From IMG/VR virus record IMGVR_UViG_3300037452_000034, positions 1 through 37,989 of that record: a DNA stretch of 37,989 bases; one strand, given 5' to 3'. The translations under genes and the position numbers were made by a program. Of the stretch, positions 1 through 7,566 are shown piece after piece. Positions within the stretch are counted from its first letter, which is position 1, and every line of letters begins with the position of its first letter. This DNA is from a virus. The notes beneath the pieces were generated by a model. It saw only the letters and a list, made by a program, of their open reading frames with translations. It ran no database searches and had not been told where the DNA came from.

Positions 1-175
1 GATCCGGCAGGCGCTGAACGGCACGAACGCACAAGGCCAGCCGAACGGTATGACACAGTCCGACTTCGAGAACATGGTCAGACAGTCTCCGCAGTGGCAG
101 CAGACCAGCAATGCCCGTGACAGCCTTCTGGCTGTCGGCCATCAGGTACTGCAGAATATGGGTGTGGCAACGTGA
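1..175 (+). CDS. C-terminal end of an internal virion protein (5' partial)
   Basis: An open frame enters from the left edge (first complete codon at 2-4) and stops with TGA at 173-175. The last 57 residues resemble the C-terminus of the next gene product: both share a pattern of I-x-x-AL, then FEN, then (Q/R)W-x-QT-N-ARDS and HQVLQ. They are therefore paralogous C-terminal domains of neighbouring virion proteins. The stop overlaps the GTG of the next gene (GTGA), so the two are translationally coupled. The rest of the gene lies outside the window. Its frame is continuous with the gene that runs off the right edge, but one junction in three would be in frame by chance. Confidence 0.75.
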   Translation, partial: IRQALNGTNAQGQPNGMTQSDFENMVRQSPQWQQTSNARDSLLAVGHQVLQNMGVAT

Positions 176-1461
176 CAAATGTCCCAGCTGAGTATCAGAG
201 CTATGTGAACAATGCTGCTGCCGCGCTGGGAATCTCCGCTTCGATTGTCGCAGCGCAGATCAACATGGAATCCGGCTTCAACCCTAATGCCACGGCCCCA
301 GACGGGGGTGAAGGCATTGCACAATTCATGCCTGGAACGTTCGCCGAGTACGGTAAGGGCTCTCCATACAATGTGGCGGATGCCTTTGCCGCCTACACTG
401 CCTTCATGGGGAGCCTCCTTCATCAGGAGAGCGGCAATGTCCAGAGAGCACTCGCGGCATACAATGCTGGTCCCGGGAATGTTTCCGCTGGCATTAACTA
501 TGCGAATACGATTCTATCAAATGCCAACCAGCCGGTAACCGATACGAGTAGCACCGACAATGCCGGAAGTGGTGATTCTACGTCTACTCCAGCGAGTATG
601 GATCCCGCCACTCTGGCTGAGACATACGGATTCACCAGTGCATTCCTGAATGCCAACCCTGAGCTGAAGACAATCTTCAACGAGGCTGTCACCGGCCAGT
701 GGAGCAACGACAAGTTCCAGGCAACGCTGATGACTACCAACTGGTGGAAGACTCACGATGCCGCAGAGCGCAAGTTCATCACGCTGGCTGCCACGGATCC
801 AGCAGAAGCCAACCAGCAGATGGCCGCAGCGAATGTCAAGGCTCAGCAGTTGCTGGCCAGTACTGGTGTGAACGTCCCGGCCGCACAGATGAAGTCGATC
901 CTGTCGACACTGTCGTACAACATCGCGGCCAAGGGCTGGTCGGACCAGCAGGCCCAGTACTTCGCTGGCCAGTACGTCACCCTGACGGGTGGACGGATGT
1001 CCGGGGATGCAGAGACGCAGTACAACAACGCACTGCAGTACGCCTACTCGATGGGTGTGACTGCCTCGAATCCCTGGTACCAGAACATGATCCGTGGAAT
1101 CGAGCAGGGAACCAGCACCTTCACCGATGTGCAAGCTGCCTTGAAGCAGCTTGCTGTATCCAAGTACAGCCAGTTCGCCCAGCAGATCAACGGCGGACAG
1201 ACAGTGCAGGACCTGGCCAGTCCGTACATTCAGCAGATGGGTACGATCCTTGAGCTGAATCCCAGCTCGATCAGTGCATTCGATCCCACCATCCAGAAGG
1301 CACTGACGGCTACGGGCACGCCCGGCGCTCCGGGCCAGCCCTTGTGGTCGTTCGAGAACGACCTCAGGTCCGATCCCAGATGGATGCAGACCAACAATGC
1401 ACGTGACAGTCTCTACACCGTAGCGCACCAGGTGCTACAGGACTTCGGGAAGGCCTTCTGA
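172..1461 (+). CDS. Internal virion protein with lytic transglycosylase (SLT) domain
   Basis: 429 residues from a GTG that overlaps the upstream stop. Residues 1-110 form a soluble lytic transglycosylase domain: catalytic Glu33 in NMESGFNP, then GEGIAQFMP (46-54) and AAYNAGPG (95-102). The enzyme class cleaves the MurNAc-GlcNAc bond of peptidoglycan. Placed among virion genes, it probably opens the host wall during DNA entry rather than during lysis. A polar Ser/Thr linker follows (about 115-145), then a helical region and a C-terminal domain shared with the preceding protein. Short-tailed phages often carry such a domain on an ejected internal protein; that role here is inferred. Confidence 0.85.
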   Translation: MTNVPAEYQSYVNNAAAALGISASIVAAQINMESGFNPNATAPDGGEGIAQFMPGTFAEYGKGSPYNVADAFAAYTAFMGSLLHQESGNVQRALAAYNAGPGNVSAGINYANTILSNANQPVTDTSSTDNAGSGDSTSTPASMDPATLAETYGFTSAFLNANPELKTIFNEAVTGQWSNDKFQATLMTTNWWKTHDAAERKFITLAATDPAEANQQMAAANVKAQQLLASTGVNVPAAQMKSILSTLSYNIAAKGWSDQQAQYFAGQYVTLTGGRMSGDAETQYNNALQYAYSMGVTASNPWYQNMIRGIEQGTSTFTDVQAALKQLAVSKYSQFAQQINGGQTVQDLASPYIQQMGTILELNPSSISAFDPTIQKALTATGTPGAPGQPLWSFENDLRSDPRWMQTNNARDSLYTVAHQVLQDFGKAF

Positions 1462-2363
1462 TGACTACGCCAGCGCCTTCCACGTCTTCCTCCAGTGCCG
1501 CCGCCACGGACCTCACAGGGGCCAACAGGGACGCCTACACAAGCCTGCTGGCACTATTCACCAGCTACGGCCTGGCGAGCCTGGCACCGACCATTCTGAG
1601 CTATGTACAGCAGGGCTACGGATCCGACACGATCACAGTCCTACTCCAGCAGACTCCTGAGTACCAGCAGAGGTTCGCAGGCAATGCCATCAGGCAGCAG
1701 AACGGACTCTCCGTTCTCTCCCCGGCCGACTACCTCTCTGCCGAGCAGAGCTACCAAGCAGTGGAGAGGGCAGCTGGACTGCCCGCAGGATTCTACGACA
1801 GTCCGTCCGACTTCACCCAGTTCATCGGCAACAACATGTCAGCCAGTGAACTGCAGTCCCGAGTCCAGCTGGCCAGTCAAGCGACGCTTACGGCGTCGCC
1901 AAGCTATACGGCAGCACTCAACCAGATGGGACTGAGCCAGGGAGATATGACTGCCTACTTCCTGGATCCGACCAAGGCTCTCCCTATCCTCCAGCAGCAG
2001 GCCAATACCGCTGCCATCGGCAGCGAGGCACTCCAGCGGGGACTGACCTTCGACCAGGGATATGCCACCCAGCTGGCGCAGGCCGGATTCACCCAGGCTC
2101 AGGCAGCCCAGGGATACAGTCAGATCTCCCAGGAGTTCAACACGTTCCAGCAGCTAGGCCAGCAGTTCGGTCAGAACTACACGTACGGCAATGAAGAGCA
2201 GGCAGTGTTCCAGCCCGGTGCCGGTACGGCTGGTACTGGGAATGATATCAACTCTGCCCAGCTCCAGAGCCGCCTCGCCTCATGGGCGAGGGCCAATGTC
2301 TCCGGTGTGTCCGGTGGCGCTGCACAGGGTCTGGCCCGCCATGGAGGCGGGCAGCTGGCGTAA
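1461..2363 (+). CDS. Ala/Gln-rich internal virion protein
   Basis: 300 residues. The ATG overlaps the upstream TGA by one base (TGATG). The protein is rich in Ala, Gln and Ser, mostly helical, and has no signal peptide or obvious membrane segment. The C-terminal 50 residues are Gly/Ala-rich and probably disordered. I recognise no catalytic motif. Its position directly after the transglycosylase protein and before scaffold and capsid suggests an internal core or ejected virion protein. A structural or assembly role is the only support; specific function unknown. Confidence 0.7.
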   Translation: MTTPAPSTSSSSAAATDLTGANRDAYTSLLALFTSYGLASLAPTILSYVQQGYGSDTITVLLQQTPEYQQRFAGNAIRQQNGLSVLSPADYLSAEQSYQAVERAAGLPAGFYDSPSDFTQFIGNNMSASELQSRVQLASQATLTASPSYTAALNQMGLSQGDMTAYFLDPTKALPILQQQANTAAIGSEALQRGLTFDQGYATQLAQAGFTQAQAAQGYSQISQEFNTFQQLGQQFGQNYTYGNEEQAVFQPGAGTAGTGNDINSAQLQSRLASWARANVSGVSGGAAQGLARHGGGQLA

Positions 2364-2370
2364 CAAGACT

Positions 2371-2447
2371 CGCGGGATAGTCCAAATGGAAGAGACGCCA
2401 GGCCTAGAGTCTGGGCCAATGTGTGGGTTCGATTCCCACTCCCGCTA
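2371..2447 (+). tRNA. tRNA-like element, possible tRNA-Leu(UAG), degenerate
   Basis: A 77-nt cloverleaf can be drawn. The acceptor has 6 good pairs (GCGGGA with TCCCGC) and a C1-U72 mismatch. The D-arm is GTC/GAC with GG in the loop. The anticodon stem is CCAGG/TCTGG (one G-U), the variable loop 8 nt, and the T-arm perfect: GTGGG, loop TTCGATT, CCCAC. The anticodon loop CCTAGAG puts TAG at positions 34-36 (reads CUA, Leu), but position 33 is C rather than U and there is no long variable arm as Leu tRNAs have. No CCA is encoded. It lies between two late virion genes, so it could be a decayed tRNA, a divergent tRNA or a tRNA-like processing signal. Confidence 0.55.
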
Positions 2448-2573
2448 CTCGTAGATAGATCGACCGGCCCTTTTCTACGTATCATAGACCGGTAGAACGA
2501 GCTTTAGTGAATTCTCCCCAGGGTTCACAATCGGCGTTCGATTAACTGAAACAGAAACTGGGAGCACAGTCAC

Positions 2574-3050
2574 ATGACTGATATGTTCGGCAACGACGAC
2601 ACCAACCCGTTCGAAGGAAACACCAACAACGGCCTTCGTAGTTGGGCTGAGAACGTCCAGAAGCAGAACCAGGAACTTCAAAAGGCACTTGCAGACGTGC
2701 AGGGCCAGCTCAAGCAGACCACGGTTTCTTCTGTGCTTGACGAACTAGGCGTCCCCAAGGCAGCGGCTTCGCTGTACAAGGGTGATGCCGACCCGGAGGC
2801 TATCAAGTCTTGGGTCACTGACATCAAGTCTGCCTTCGGAATCCAGGGCGAGCAGAACCAGCAGGGCACCGGTGAGCCGGTCGTCCCCTCGGCACCAATC
2901 CTTACACAGGAACAGCAGCTCCAGTACCAGCAGCTTTCTCAGGCTGGTAGCGAAGGACGGCAGTCAACCGGTATCGAAGACGTGCAGCGCGGGATCAACC
3001 AGGCAACCAATGTCCAGGAGCTGATCGCCCAATTCCAGAATCTCCGTTAA
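2574..3050 (+). CDS. Probable capsid scaffolding protein
   Basis: 158 residues, acidic and Gln/Asn-rich. A predicted coiled coil runs over about residues 25-50 (QKQNQELQKALADVQGQLKQ), followed by a Gly/Pro/Gln-rich middle and a short helical C-terminus. Size, composition and place immediately before the major capsid gene match phage scaffolding proteins, which nucleate procapsid assembly and are then released or degraded. No protease motif is visible, so it is not a fused maturation protease. The ATG lies about 10 nt after GGGAG. Homology is inferred from context and composition only. Confidence 0.7.
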   Translation: MTDMFGNDDTNPFEGNTNNGLRSWAENVQKQNQELQKALADVQGQLKQTTVSSVLDELGVPKAAASLYKGDADPEAIKSWVTDIKSAFGIQGEQNQQGTGEPVVPSAPILTQEQQLQYQQLSQAGSEGRQSTGIEDVQRGINQATNVQELIAQFQNLR

Positions 3051-3075
3051 TCGAGCGCCTTAGCGCTCCCTCCAT

Positions 3076-3080
3076 AAGGA
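3076..3080 (+). promoter_or_regulatory. Ribosome-binding site AAGGA for the capsid gene
   Basis: AAGGA is the only good SD sequence between the scaffold stop (3050) and the capsid frame. It sits 9 nt before an in-frame ACG (3090) and 39 nt before the first in-frame ATG (3120), which has no SD of its own. It therefore favours initiation at ACG. Confidence 0.6.
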
Positions 3081-3089
3081 TCTGATCTT

Positions 3090-4064
3090 ACGGCGAACGC
3101 CTTTACCGGCACCGCTGCAATGAGCAACCTTGTCCAGACTACCTACGACAGGGCTCTTGAGTTCGCACTGCGTGCTCAGCCCATGTTCCGTCAGGCAGCG
3201 GACAAGCGCCCCGTGCAGCAGGCTATGCCCGGTTCCAGTGTGGTCTTCGAGCTGTACGCCGACCTGGCGCAGCAGATCACTCCCCTGAATGAACTGGTGG
3301 ACCCGGACGCTGTCGCGGCCGGTCAGCCCACCACTGTGTCCGTCACTCTGAACGAGTACGGCAACGCCATCCTGGTGTCCAACAAGCTGGACCTTTTCAG
3401 CTTCACTGACGTGACCGCTGGTCTCGTCAACCAGGTTGCGTGGAACCTTGTCGACTCTGTCGACCTGATCGTTCAGAACGTCCTCGCTGGTGGCACCCAG
3501 ACCATCCGGCGTAACGGTTCCGCCTCGTTCGCGGCGCTTGCTGCGCCGTTGTACAACACTGGCACTGTCAACGGCGTTCAGCCGTTCGACATCTACGGTT
3601 CCGACATTGCCCGCATGGGTGTCGCGAAGCTCCGCAGCCAGTTCGTCCACCCGAACAAGGGGACGCTCTACACCCGGTACATGCACCCGGAGGTCTCTCT
3701 TGACCTGCGGTCCGAGACCGGTAACAACGGTTGGCGTATTCCGATGTCGTACAGCTCTGCTGACAACATCTGGGCTGGCGAGATCGGCGAGTACGAAGGT
3801 GCTGCGTACATCGAGACCCCTCGATGCCTCAACACCCTGAACACTGGCACCACTCCGACCCGAGTCTTCAACACCTACCTCATGGGCCAGCAGGCCCTGG
3901 CCGAGGCGGTTGCTGAAGAGTTCCACACCATCCGTGGCCCGGTCGTTGACAAGCTGACCCGGTTCCAGCCTCTCGGCTGGTACGGCGTTGCGGGTTGGTC
4001 GCTCTACCGTCCGCAGTCTCTGATCATCGAGCAGACCACCAGCTCGATCCAGAACACCACCTGA
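3090..4064 (+). CDS. Major capsid protein, N4-gp56 family (probable ACG start)
   Basis: 324 residues if started at ACG 3090 (324 including the initiator), or 314 from ATG 3120. The frame is open back to TAA at 3075-3077. The extra residues (ANAFTGTAAMSNLVQ after the initiator) look like the normal N-terminus of phage capsid proteins, and the only SD is correctly spaced for ACG. The body resembles N4-gp56-type HK97-fold capsid proteins: a P-L-x-E-L-V region, then TVSVTLNEYGNAILVSNKLD, a long helix, and a C-terminal R-P-x-S-L-I-I-E strand. It should be the main shell subunit. The family call is from pattern memory. Confidence 0.8.
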   Translation, partial: TANAFTGTAAMSNLVQTTYDRALEFALRAQPMFRQAADKRPVQQAMPGSSVVFELYADLAQQITPLNELVDPDAVAAGQPTTVSVTLNEYGNAILVSNKLDLFSFTDVTAGLVNQVAWNLVDSVDLIVQNVLAGGTQTIRRNGSASFAALAAPLYNTGTVNGVQPFDIYGSDIARMGVAKLRSQFVHPNKGTLYTRYMHPEVSLDLRSETGNNGWRIPMSYSSADNIWAGEIGEYEGAAYIETPRCLNTLNTGTTPTRVFNTYLMGQQALAEAVAEEFHTIRGPVVDKLTRFQPLGWYGVAGWSLYRPQSLIIEQTTSSIQNTT

Positions 4065-4087
4065 TAACCAAGTGATTGGGGCCTCCG

Positions 4088-4411
4088 ATGTCCGAGTACT
4101 ACTTTGCTACTCCGACTGTGTCGGAGGCCCCTTTCGCCTGGAACCCGCTCATGGAGCGGTACAGGATGAACAGGGCTGAGAGCGTCCTTGAAGTCTCTCC
4201 GAATGTGTTCGAGATCGGCCGGTACGAATCCTACACAGATGTACTGAACTACACAGGTACGGGGCCTGGAGCCCCGACCGTCATCCAGCCCAATGGACTC
4301 AGGTACTACCAGGGCGGATATAACTACATCGTGTCTTCCACTGACATGGCACAACTCATAGCTGGCTCTAGTGGTGCAATCACTTCGGCCAACTTCACAT
4401 TGGTTACGTGA
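4088..4411 (+). CDS. Small virion or head-completion protein
   Basis: 107 residues starting at the ATG that follows GGGGCCTCCG; an in-frame TTG at 4076 is less likely. Tyr- and Asn-rich, predicted mainly beta, no membrane segment or catalytic motif. It is the first gene after the capsid protein and overlaps the next gene by one base (TGATG). A decoration or head-tail joining role is possible from position alone. Family not recognised. Confidence 0.65.
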   Translation: MSEYYFATPTVSEAPFAWNPLMERYRMNRAESVLEVSPNVFEIGRYESYTDVLNYTGTGPGAPTVIQPNGLRYYQGGYNYIVSSTDMAQLIAGSSGAITSANFTLVT

Positions 4412-4665
4412 TGGACATCTACCGCGAGCGAGCACACCTTACATCATTCCTGTCGAAGGTCTACCCTTCGAGGCTGAGCTATTCGGATCCAAGCGAACCC
4501 GACTGGCCGGTGCTGTATGTGCAGACTCCAGAAGGTCAGCTTTCCTGGCACATCAGTCCAGATGACCTAGACCTCTTTGGCCACCTAGCCGTCGTTCCTG
4601 GCGTGCAGTGGGATGGTCATTCCACTGAAGAGAAGTATGAAAGGCTGGGAAGACTCAATGGCTAA
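4411..4665 (+). CDS. Conserved small actinophage-type protein (WDGHSTEEKY motif)
   Basis: 84 residues. The ATG overlaps the previous stop; a GTG one codon upstream is possible. The C-terminus carries WDGHSTEEKYERL, a motif I recall from small uncharacterised actinobacteriophage proteins. The middle (PSEPDWPVLYVQTPEGQLSW) looks like a small beta fold. No known activity. It lies in the late virion operon next to a basic protein. Confidence 0.65.
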   Translation: MDIYRERAHLTSFLSKVYPSRLSYSDPSEPDWPVLYVQTPEGQLSWHISPDDLDLFGHLAVVPGVQWDGHSTEEKYERLGRLNG

Positions 4666-4849
4666 GCCCAACAAGAATGCACCGCTCGGTCAGGGCGGCC
4701 GTTTCGCGGCCGTAGCCAAGGCTGCCGGGGGTGGAGAGAAGGGAGCTGCGATTGCTGCGGCTGCCGGTCGAGCTAAGTACGGCAATGCCAAGATGTCCAA
4801 GATGGCTGCTGCTGGCAAGAAGAAGGCAAGCGGGAAGAAGGGCAAGTGA
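4658..4849 (+). CDS. Small basic Ala/Gly/Lys-rich protein
   Basis: 63 residues starting at ATG 4658, overlapping the previous gene by 8 nt. Strongly basic, with an Ala/Gly-rich centre and a C-terminal run of Lys and Gly (AGKKKASGKKGK). The composition fits a nucleic-acid-binding peptide or a processed internal head peptide. No defined domain. The stop overlaps the next ATG (TGATG), so it is part of the coupled late gene string. Confidence 0.65.
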   Translation: MAKPNKNAPLGQGGRFAAVAKAAGGGEKGAAIAAAAGRAKYGNAKMSKMAAAGKKKASGKKGK

Positions 4850-5178
4850 TGGCACTCTCCAACGGCAATGCCATGGGCTACGAGCGTGGGATGTACGATG
4901 CCCCGAATCAGATCATCGATGTCGCGAAGACTCCGACATCTCCGGCGTGCGGTTGCACGCCTGGCAATTGCAGCTGTGGTCCTGACTGTGGTTGCATGTG
5001 CTGCTACGGCAACGGTCCTGGTGGCAATACGACTCTGATCCAGTACAACGAGAAGGGCATCCTCGAGACCGGCCTGCAGCGTGTCATCGACATGCACTGT
5101 GAGGCTGTGCTCGGATCCCAGCACGACCCGAAGCGCCAGGGAATCTACGCTACCAATTCGGTAGGCGACAATGACTGA
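4849..5178 (+). CDS. Protein with metallothionein-like cysteine cluster
   Basis: 109 residues. Eight cysteines fall within 19 residues (positions 34, 36, 41, 43, 47, 49, 51 and 52), as CGC, CSC, CGC and MCC, the CxC/CC spacing seen in metallothioneins. The flanks are ordinary: an N-terminal polar segment and a C-terminal helical half with one more Cys and His (IDMHCEA). Metal binding (Zn, Cu or Fe-S) or a disulfide-rich knot are the two readings. Its place in the late operon suggests a virion or late cytosolic role. No family recognised. Confidence 0.7.
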   Translation: MALSNGNAMGYERGMYDAPNQIIDVAKTPTSPACGCTPGNCSCGPDCGCMCCYGNGPGGNTTLIQYNEKGILETGLQRVIDMHCEAVLGSQHDPKRQGIYATNSVGDND

Positions 5179-5320
5179 GATCGTTATTGACCCGGACACC
5201 TGTCTCTTCATTCCGCAGGGTACCTATCACGCCTCCGACTGTCGGTGTGACTCCTTCGATGTGGTTGAAGCTAAGGATGTCGACACCGGCGAGGGTTTCA
5301 AGTGGAGTGACCTTGACTGA
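5171..5320 (+). CDS. Small acidic protein
   Basis: 49 residues from ATG 5171, overlapping the previous gene by 8 nt. Acidic (DPDT, EAKDVDTGEGF), with three Cys at 11, 24 and 26 including a CRC motif. Predicted small beta domain. Reading frame, tight overlaps and codon use support it as a gene. Function unknown. Confidence 0.6.
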   Translation: MTEIVIDPDTCLFIPQGTYHASDCRCDSFDVVEAKDVDTGEGFKWSDLD

Positions 5321-5531
5321 CCATCTCAGGATCGCCGACCGATTCACCTATCATGCACCCACCCCGGACCAGATCCCGCTATATGAGGAGATCCGTAACC
5401 GGGCACGGCTTCTGGCCGTGCTACTGGGCAATATCTGTCCTCCGTCGCAAGAGCTGACCATGGCAGTCAACAGCCTGGACCAGATGGTGATGTGGGCGAA
5501 TGCTTCGATTGCGAGGCATGATGTGCCGTAG
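5313..5531 (+). CDS. Acb2/Tad1-like cyclic-nucleotide sponge (putative anti-CBASS/anti-Thoeris)
   Basis: 72 residues from TTG 5313, which has GGAG 5 nt upstream (GTG 5307 is the alternative). Two motifs identify the family: FTYHAPTPDQ (11-20), followed by Y-E-x-I-R-x-x-A, and then CPPSQE (42-47) ending in V-M-W-A-N-A-S-I-A-R (59-68). Small helical proteins with this FTYHxPxxxQ ... VMWANAxIAR layout belong to the Acb2/Tad1 hairpin family. Members bind cyclic oligonucleotide or cADPR-type signals and so block CBASS or Thoeris immunity. Many sit, as here, among late virion genes. Ligand specificity cannot be read from the sequence. Confidence 0.75.
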   Translation: MTDHLRIADRFTYHAPTPDQIPLYEEIRNRARLLAVLLGNICPPSQELTMAVNSLDQMVMWANASIARHDVP

Positions 5532-5784
5532 TGGATGCTCGACCAAGGATCACTCCACCTGGGGCGAGTGTGCCAGGGCTGCGCGACTTCAGGTCGCGCC
5601 TATCGCCAACCTCCAGGCCGCTAAGGCCTGGGATGCTGAGCTGGATGCCTACCGTGATGCGAAGCGCCAGGGCGTCAATCCTTCCGGCACCACCATGCAG
5701 AAGGTGTCGGATGCCATGGAGATCTCCCAGCGGACCGGCAAGGCTTTCGATTCCGAGAACGTGATTGAGAGTATCAGCGTATGA
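5518..5784 (+). CDS. Conserved small actinophage-type protein (CRSGC...DHSTWGEC motif)
   Basis: 88 residues from ATG 5518 (ATG 5521 follows directly), overlapping the previous gene by 14 nt. The N-terminus MCRSGCSTKDHSTWGECAR resembles a motif I recall from short actinophage proteins of unknown function in the capsid-tail region. Two to three Cys and a His could bind zinc. The rest is helical (NLQAAKAWDAELDAYRDAKRQG). Stop and next ATG overlap as ATGA. Confidence 0.65.
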   Translation: MMCRSGCSTKDHSTWGECARAARLQVAPIANLQAAKAWDAELDAYRDAKRQGVNPSGTTMQKVSDAMEISQRTGKAFDSENVIESISV

Positions 5785-6245
5785 CACAGTCCCCAGGCAT
5801 GATCGTACGTGCCGTCAATCCTGACGGAACCAACATCGGCAGTGGTGCTGGTGGATCCGTCTCCGTCTCCAACTTCCCTGCCACTCAGGTGACGACCCCG
5901 TTCTTAGCACAGTCGCTCTCCACTAACTCCGCCCCGGTATCGGCCCCTACGGCCGGTACGACTATCTGCACCATCGCTTCCGGATCCTTAGGAAACGGAC
6001 TGTACCTCGTCAACATCTGGGGCAACCTGTCGGGCAATGCCGCAGCCGATGAGGGCAACATGGCCTTCACTGCCAACGGTCAGACCACTCGCCTGACAAT
6101 CCCCACCAACGCCGGTAACGGCTGGTGCTACGTCGGACAGGTCTACTTCACCACTGGTGCCACAGCCATGACTGTCACTGCCGTGAACAATGCAACTGGC
6201 GGCACTGAGTACATGGCGACCATCACTGCGACGAGGATTGCCTAA
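5781..6245 (+). CDS. Beta-rich virion surface protein
   Basis: 154 residues coupled to the previous gene by ATGA. Gly/Ser/Thr/Ala-rich with alternating hydrophobic residues throughout, typical of a beta-sandwich or head-fibre/decoration protein. The central GNGLYLVNIWGNL and C-terminal TEYMATITATRIA strands support a jelly-roll-like fold. No enzyme motif. Probably a decoration or fibre component, by composition and place. Confidence 0.65.
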   Translation: MTQSPGMIVRAVNPDGTNIGSGAGGSVSVSNFPATQVTTPFLAQSLSTNSAPVSAPTAGTTICTIASGSLGNGLYLVNIWGNLSGNAAADEGNMAFTANGQTTRLTIPTNAGNGWCYVGQVYFTTGATAMTVTAVNNATGGTEYMATITATRIA

Positions 6246-6619
6246 TGGGAACGTACATCGCTGGCAGCTCCACTACTGACGGTGGAACCGTTCTCACTAT
6301 CCCGGCTGGCGAGGCGTTCTTCCAGGGGACCATCACCCTGTCGGCCGCACAGAACGGCCTCACTGGCGGTTCGGCCTCGGTCAACTACCCGTCTGTCACG
6401 GTCGAAGGCGGACTCGCCTTCTACTCGCCTGGCGATGTCATGGCTCAGGTGGCCGTTGCCGCTCCGGCCATCAATCTCCTGAGCCTGCTGGGCACGTCCA
6501 ACAGCAACTCAGTGGTCGTGCCGGTCACGGTGATATCCGCAGCCTCGGAGGCTGCGACTCTCAAGCTCAACTTCAATGGGGCAAGCGGCGTATGCGCCGC
6601 CGCATCCGGTAGCTACTAG
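6245..6619 (+). CDS. Beta-rich virion protein, possible decoration protein
   Basis: 124 residues; the ATG overlaps the previous TAA by one base. Begins MGTYIAGSSTTDGGTVLTIPAGEAFFQGT, then alternating beta strands rich in Val, Ser and Ala, including LLSLLGTSNSNSVVVPVTV. No charged catalytic cluster. Composition matches the preceding gene, and the pair probably forms part of the same virion surface structure. Family not recognised. Confidence 0.62.
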   Translation: MGTYIAGSSTTDGGTVLTIPAGEAFFQGTITLSAAQNGLTGGSASVNYPSVTVEGGLAFYSPGDVMAQVAVAAPAINLLSLLGTSNSNSVVVPVTVISAASEAATLKLNFNGASGVCAAASGSY

Positions 6620-6631
6620 GACAGGTGATCC

Positions 6632-7558
6632 GTGACTACCATCACATATGAGGGACTGACTGATGCGGTCAAGCAGCTCCTCATGGGTTACACCAAGAAC
6701 CAGGACCAGTTCTCTTGGCTGACGGCTCCGATGGCAGCCACGGACACGACCTTCACTGTCGACCCTTCCACTGTCACATCGATCTCACGTGGCGTGAACG
6801 AGATCGATAATGAGCTGATGTATGTCAGCAACTACAATGTAGGCAACGGTCTTGTGACCGTCGCCGCTGGAACCAATGGTCGTGGCATCTTCGGTACAAC
6901 CGCGACAACCCACAGTGTCAATGCACTTGTCACAGCTGACCCCGACTTTCCCCGCAGTGCCATCCAGCGTGAGATCAACAACACAATCGTGGCGATGTAC
7001 CCGAGTCTGCCGGTCTTCGCGCAGTACGACTTCCCGAAGGTGGCAGCTCGGTATGAGTTCGACCTTCCTGCCACGACCGACCAGGTCTACCGTGTGACGG
7101 CTGACACCATCGGCCCTTCCCGTGTGTGGTTCCCGTCTCAGACCTGGCGATTCAATCCCCAGGCCAGCACCACATCCGATGGCAACAATGCTTCGGTGAC
7201 CGGCAAGACCCTGCAGATCATGGACTTCATCGTCCCCGGACGGGCAGTGCATGTCGTCACAGTCCAGCCTCCGAATACCCTGGTCAACATGACTGACGAG
7301 TACGCTGCCACTACCGGCTTCTTCGAGCGGTCCTCTGACTGTGTCGTGTACGGCACTGCTGCCCGCGTGCTGGCAGGCTATGAGCCTGCCCGTTTGCAGC
7401 AGAAGGCAGTGGAATCCACTGAGCGTGGACCGCTGGTCCCCGCAGGGTCGGCCACCAATGCGGCGAACTACTTCTGGAACCTGTACTACAGGCGGCTCCA
7501 GGAAGAGCAGGACTACATCCGTCGGCTCTATCCCGAATACCAGACCTTCTCTTCCTAA
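6632..7558 (+). CDS. Head-tail connector or tail adaptor protein
   Basis: 308 residues from GTG 6632 after AGGACAGG. The N-terminal 100 residues contain a beta domain (TTFTVDPSTV, then INELMYV-type strands and NGRGIFGTTATTH) similar in layout to the start of the next gene product. The C-terminal half ends in a helical segment with aromatic and Arg residues (NLYYRRLQEEQDYIRRLYP). Position between small virion genes and the fibre suggests an adaptor joining portal and tail in a short-tailed virion. Function inferred from order. Confidence 0.6.
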   Translation: MTTITYEGLTDAVKQLLMGYTKNQDQFSWLTAPMAATDTTFTVDPSTVTSISRGVNEIDNELMYVSNYNVGNGLVTVAAGTNGRGIFGTTATTHSVNALVTADPDFPRSAIQREINNTIVAMYPSLPVFAQYDFPKVAARYEFDLPATTDQVYRVTADTIGPSRVWFPSQTWRFNPQASTTSDGNNASVTGKTLQIMDFIVPGRAVHVVTVQPPNTLVNMTDEYAATTGFFERSSDCVVYGTAARVLAGYEPARLQQKAVESTERGPLVPAGSATNAANYFWNLYYRRLQEEQDYIRRLYPEYQTFSS

Positions 7559-7566
7559 GGATTTAC

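Noticed and set aside
517-1428. A 303-residue antisense open frame
   Set aside because: Opposite the transglycosylase gene, whose motifs are clear; a codon-bias shadow.
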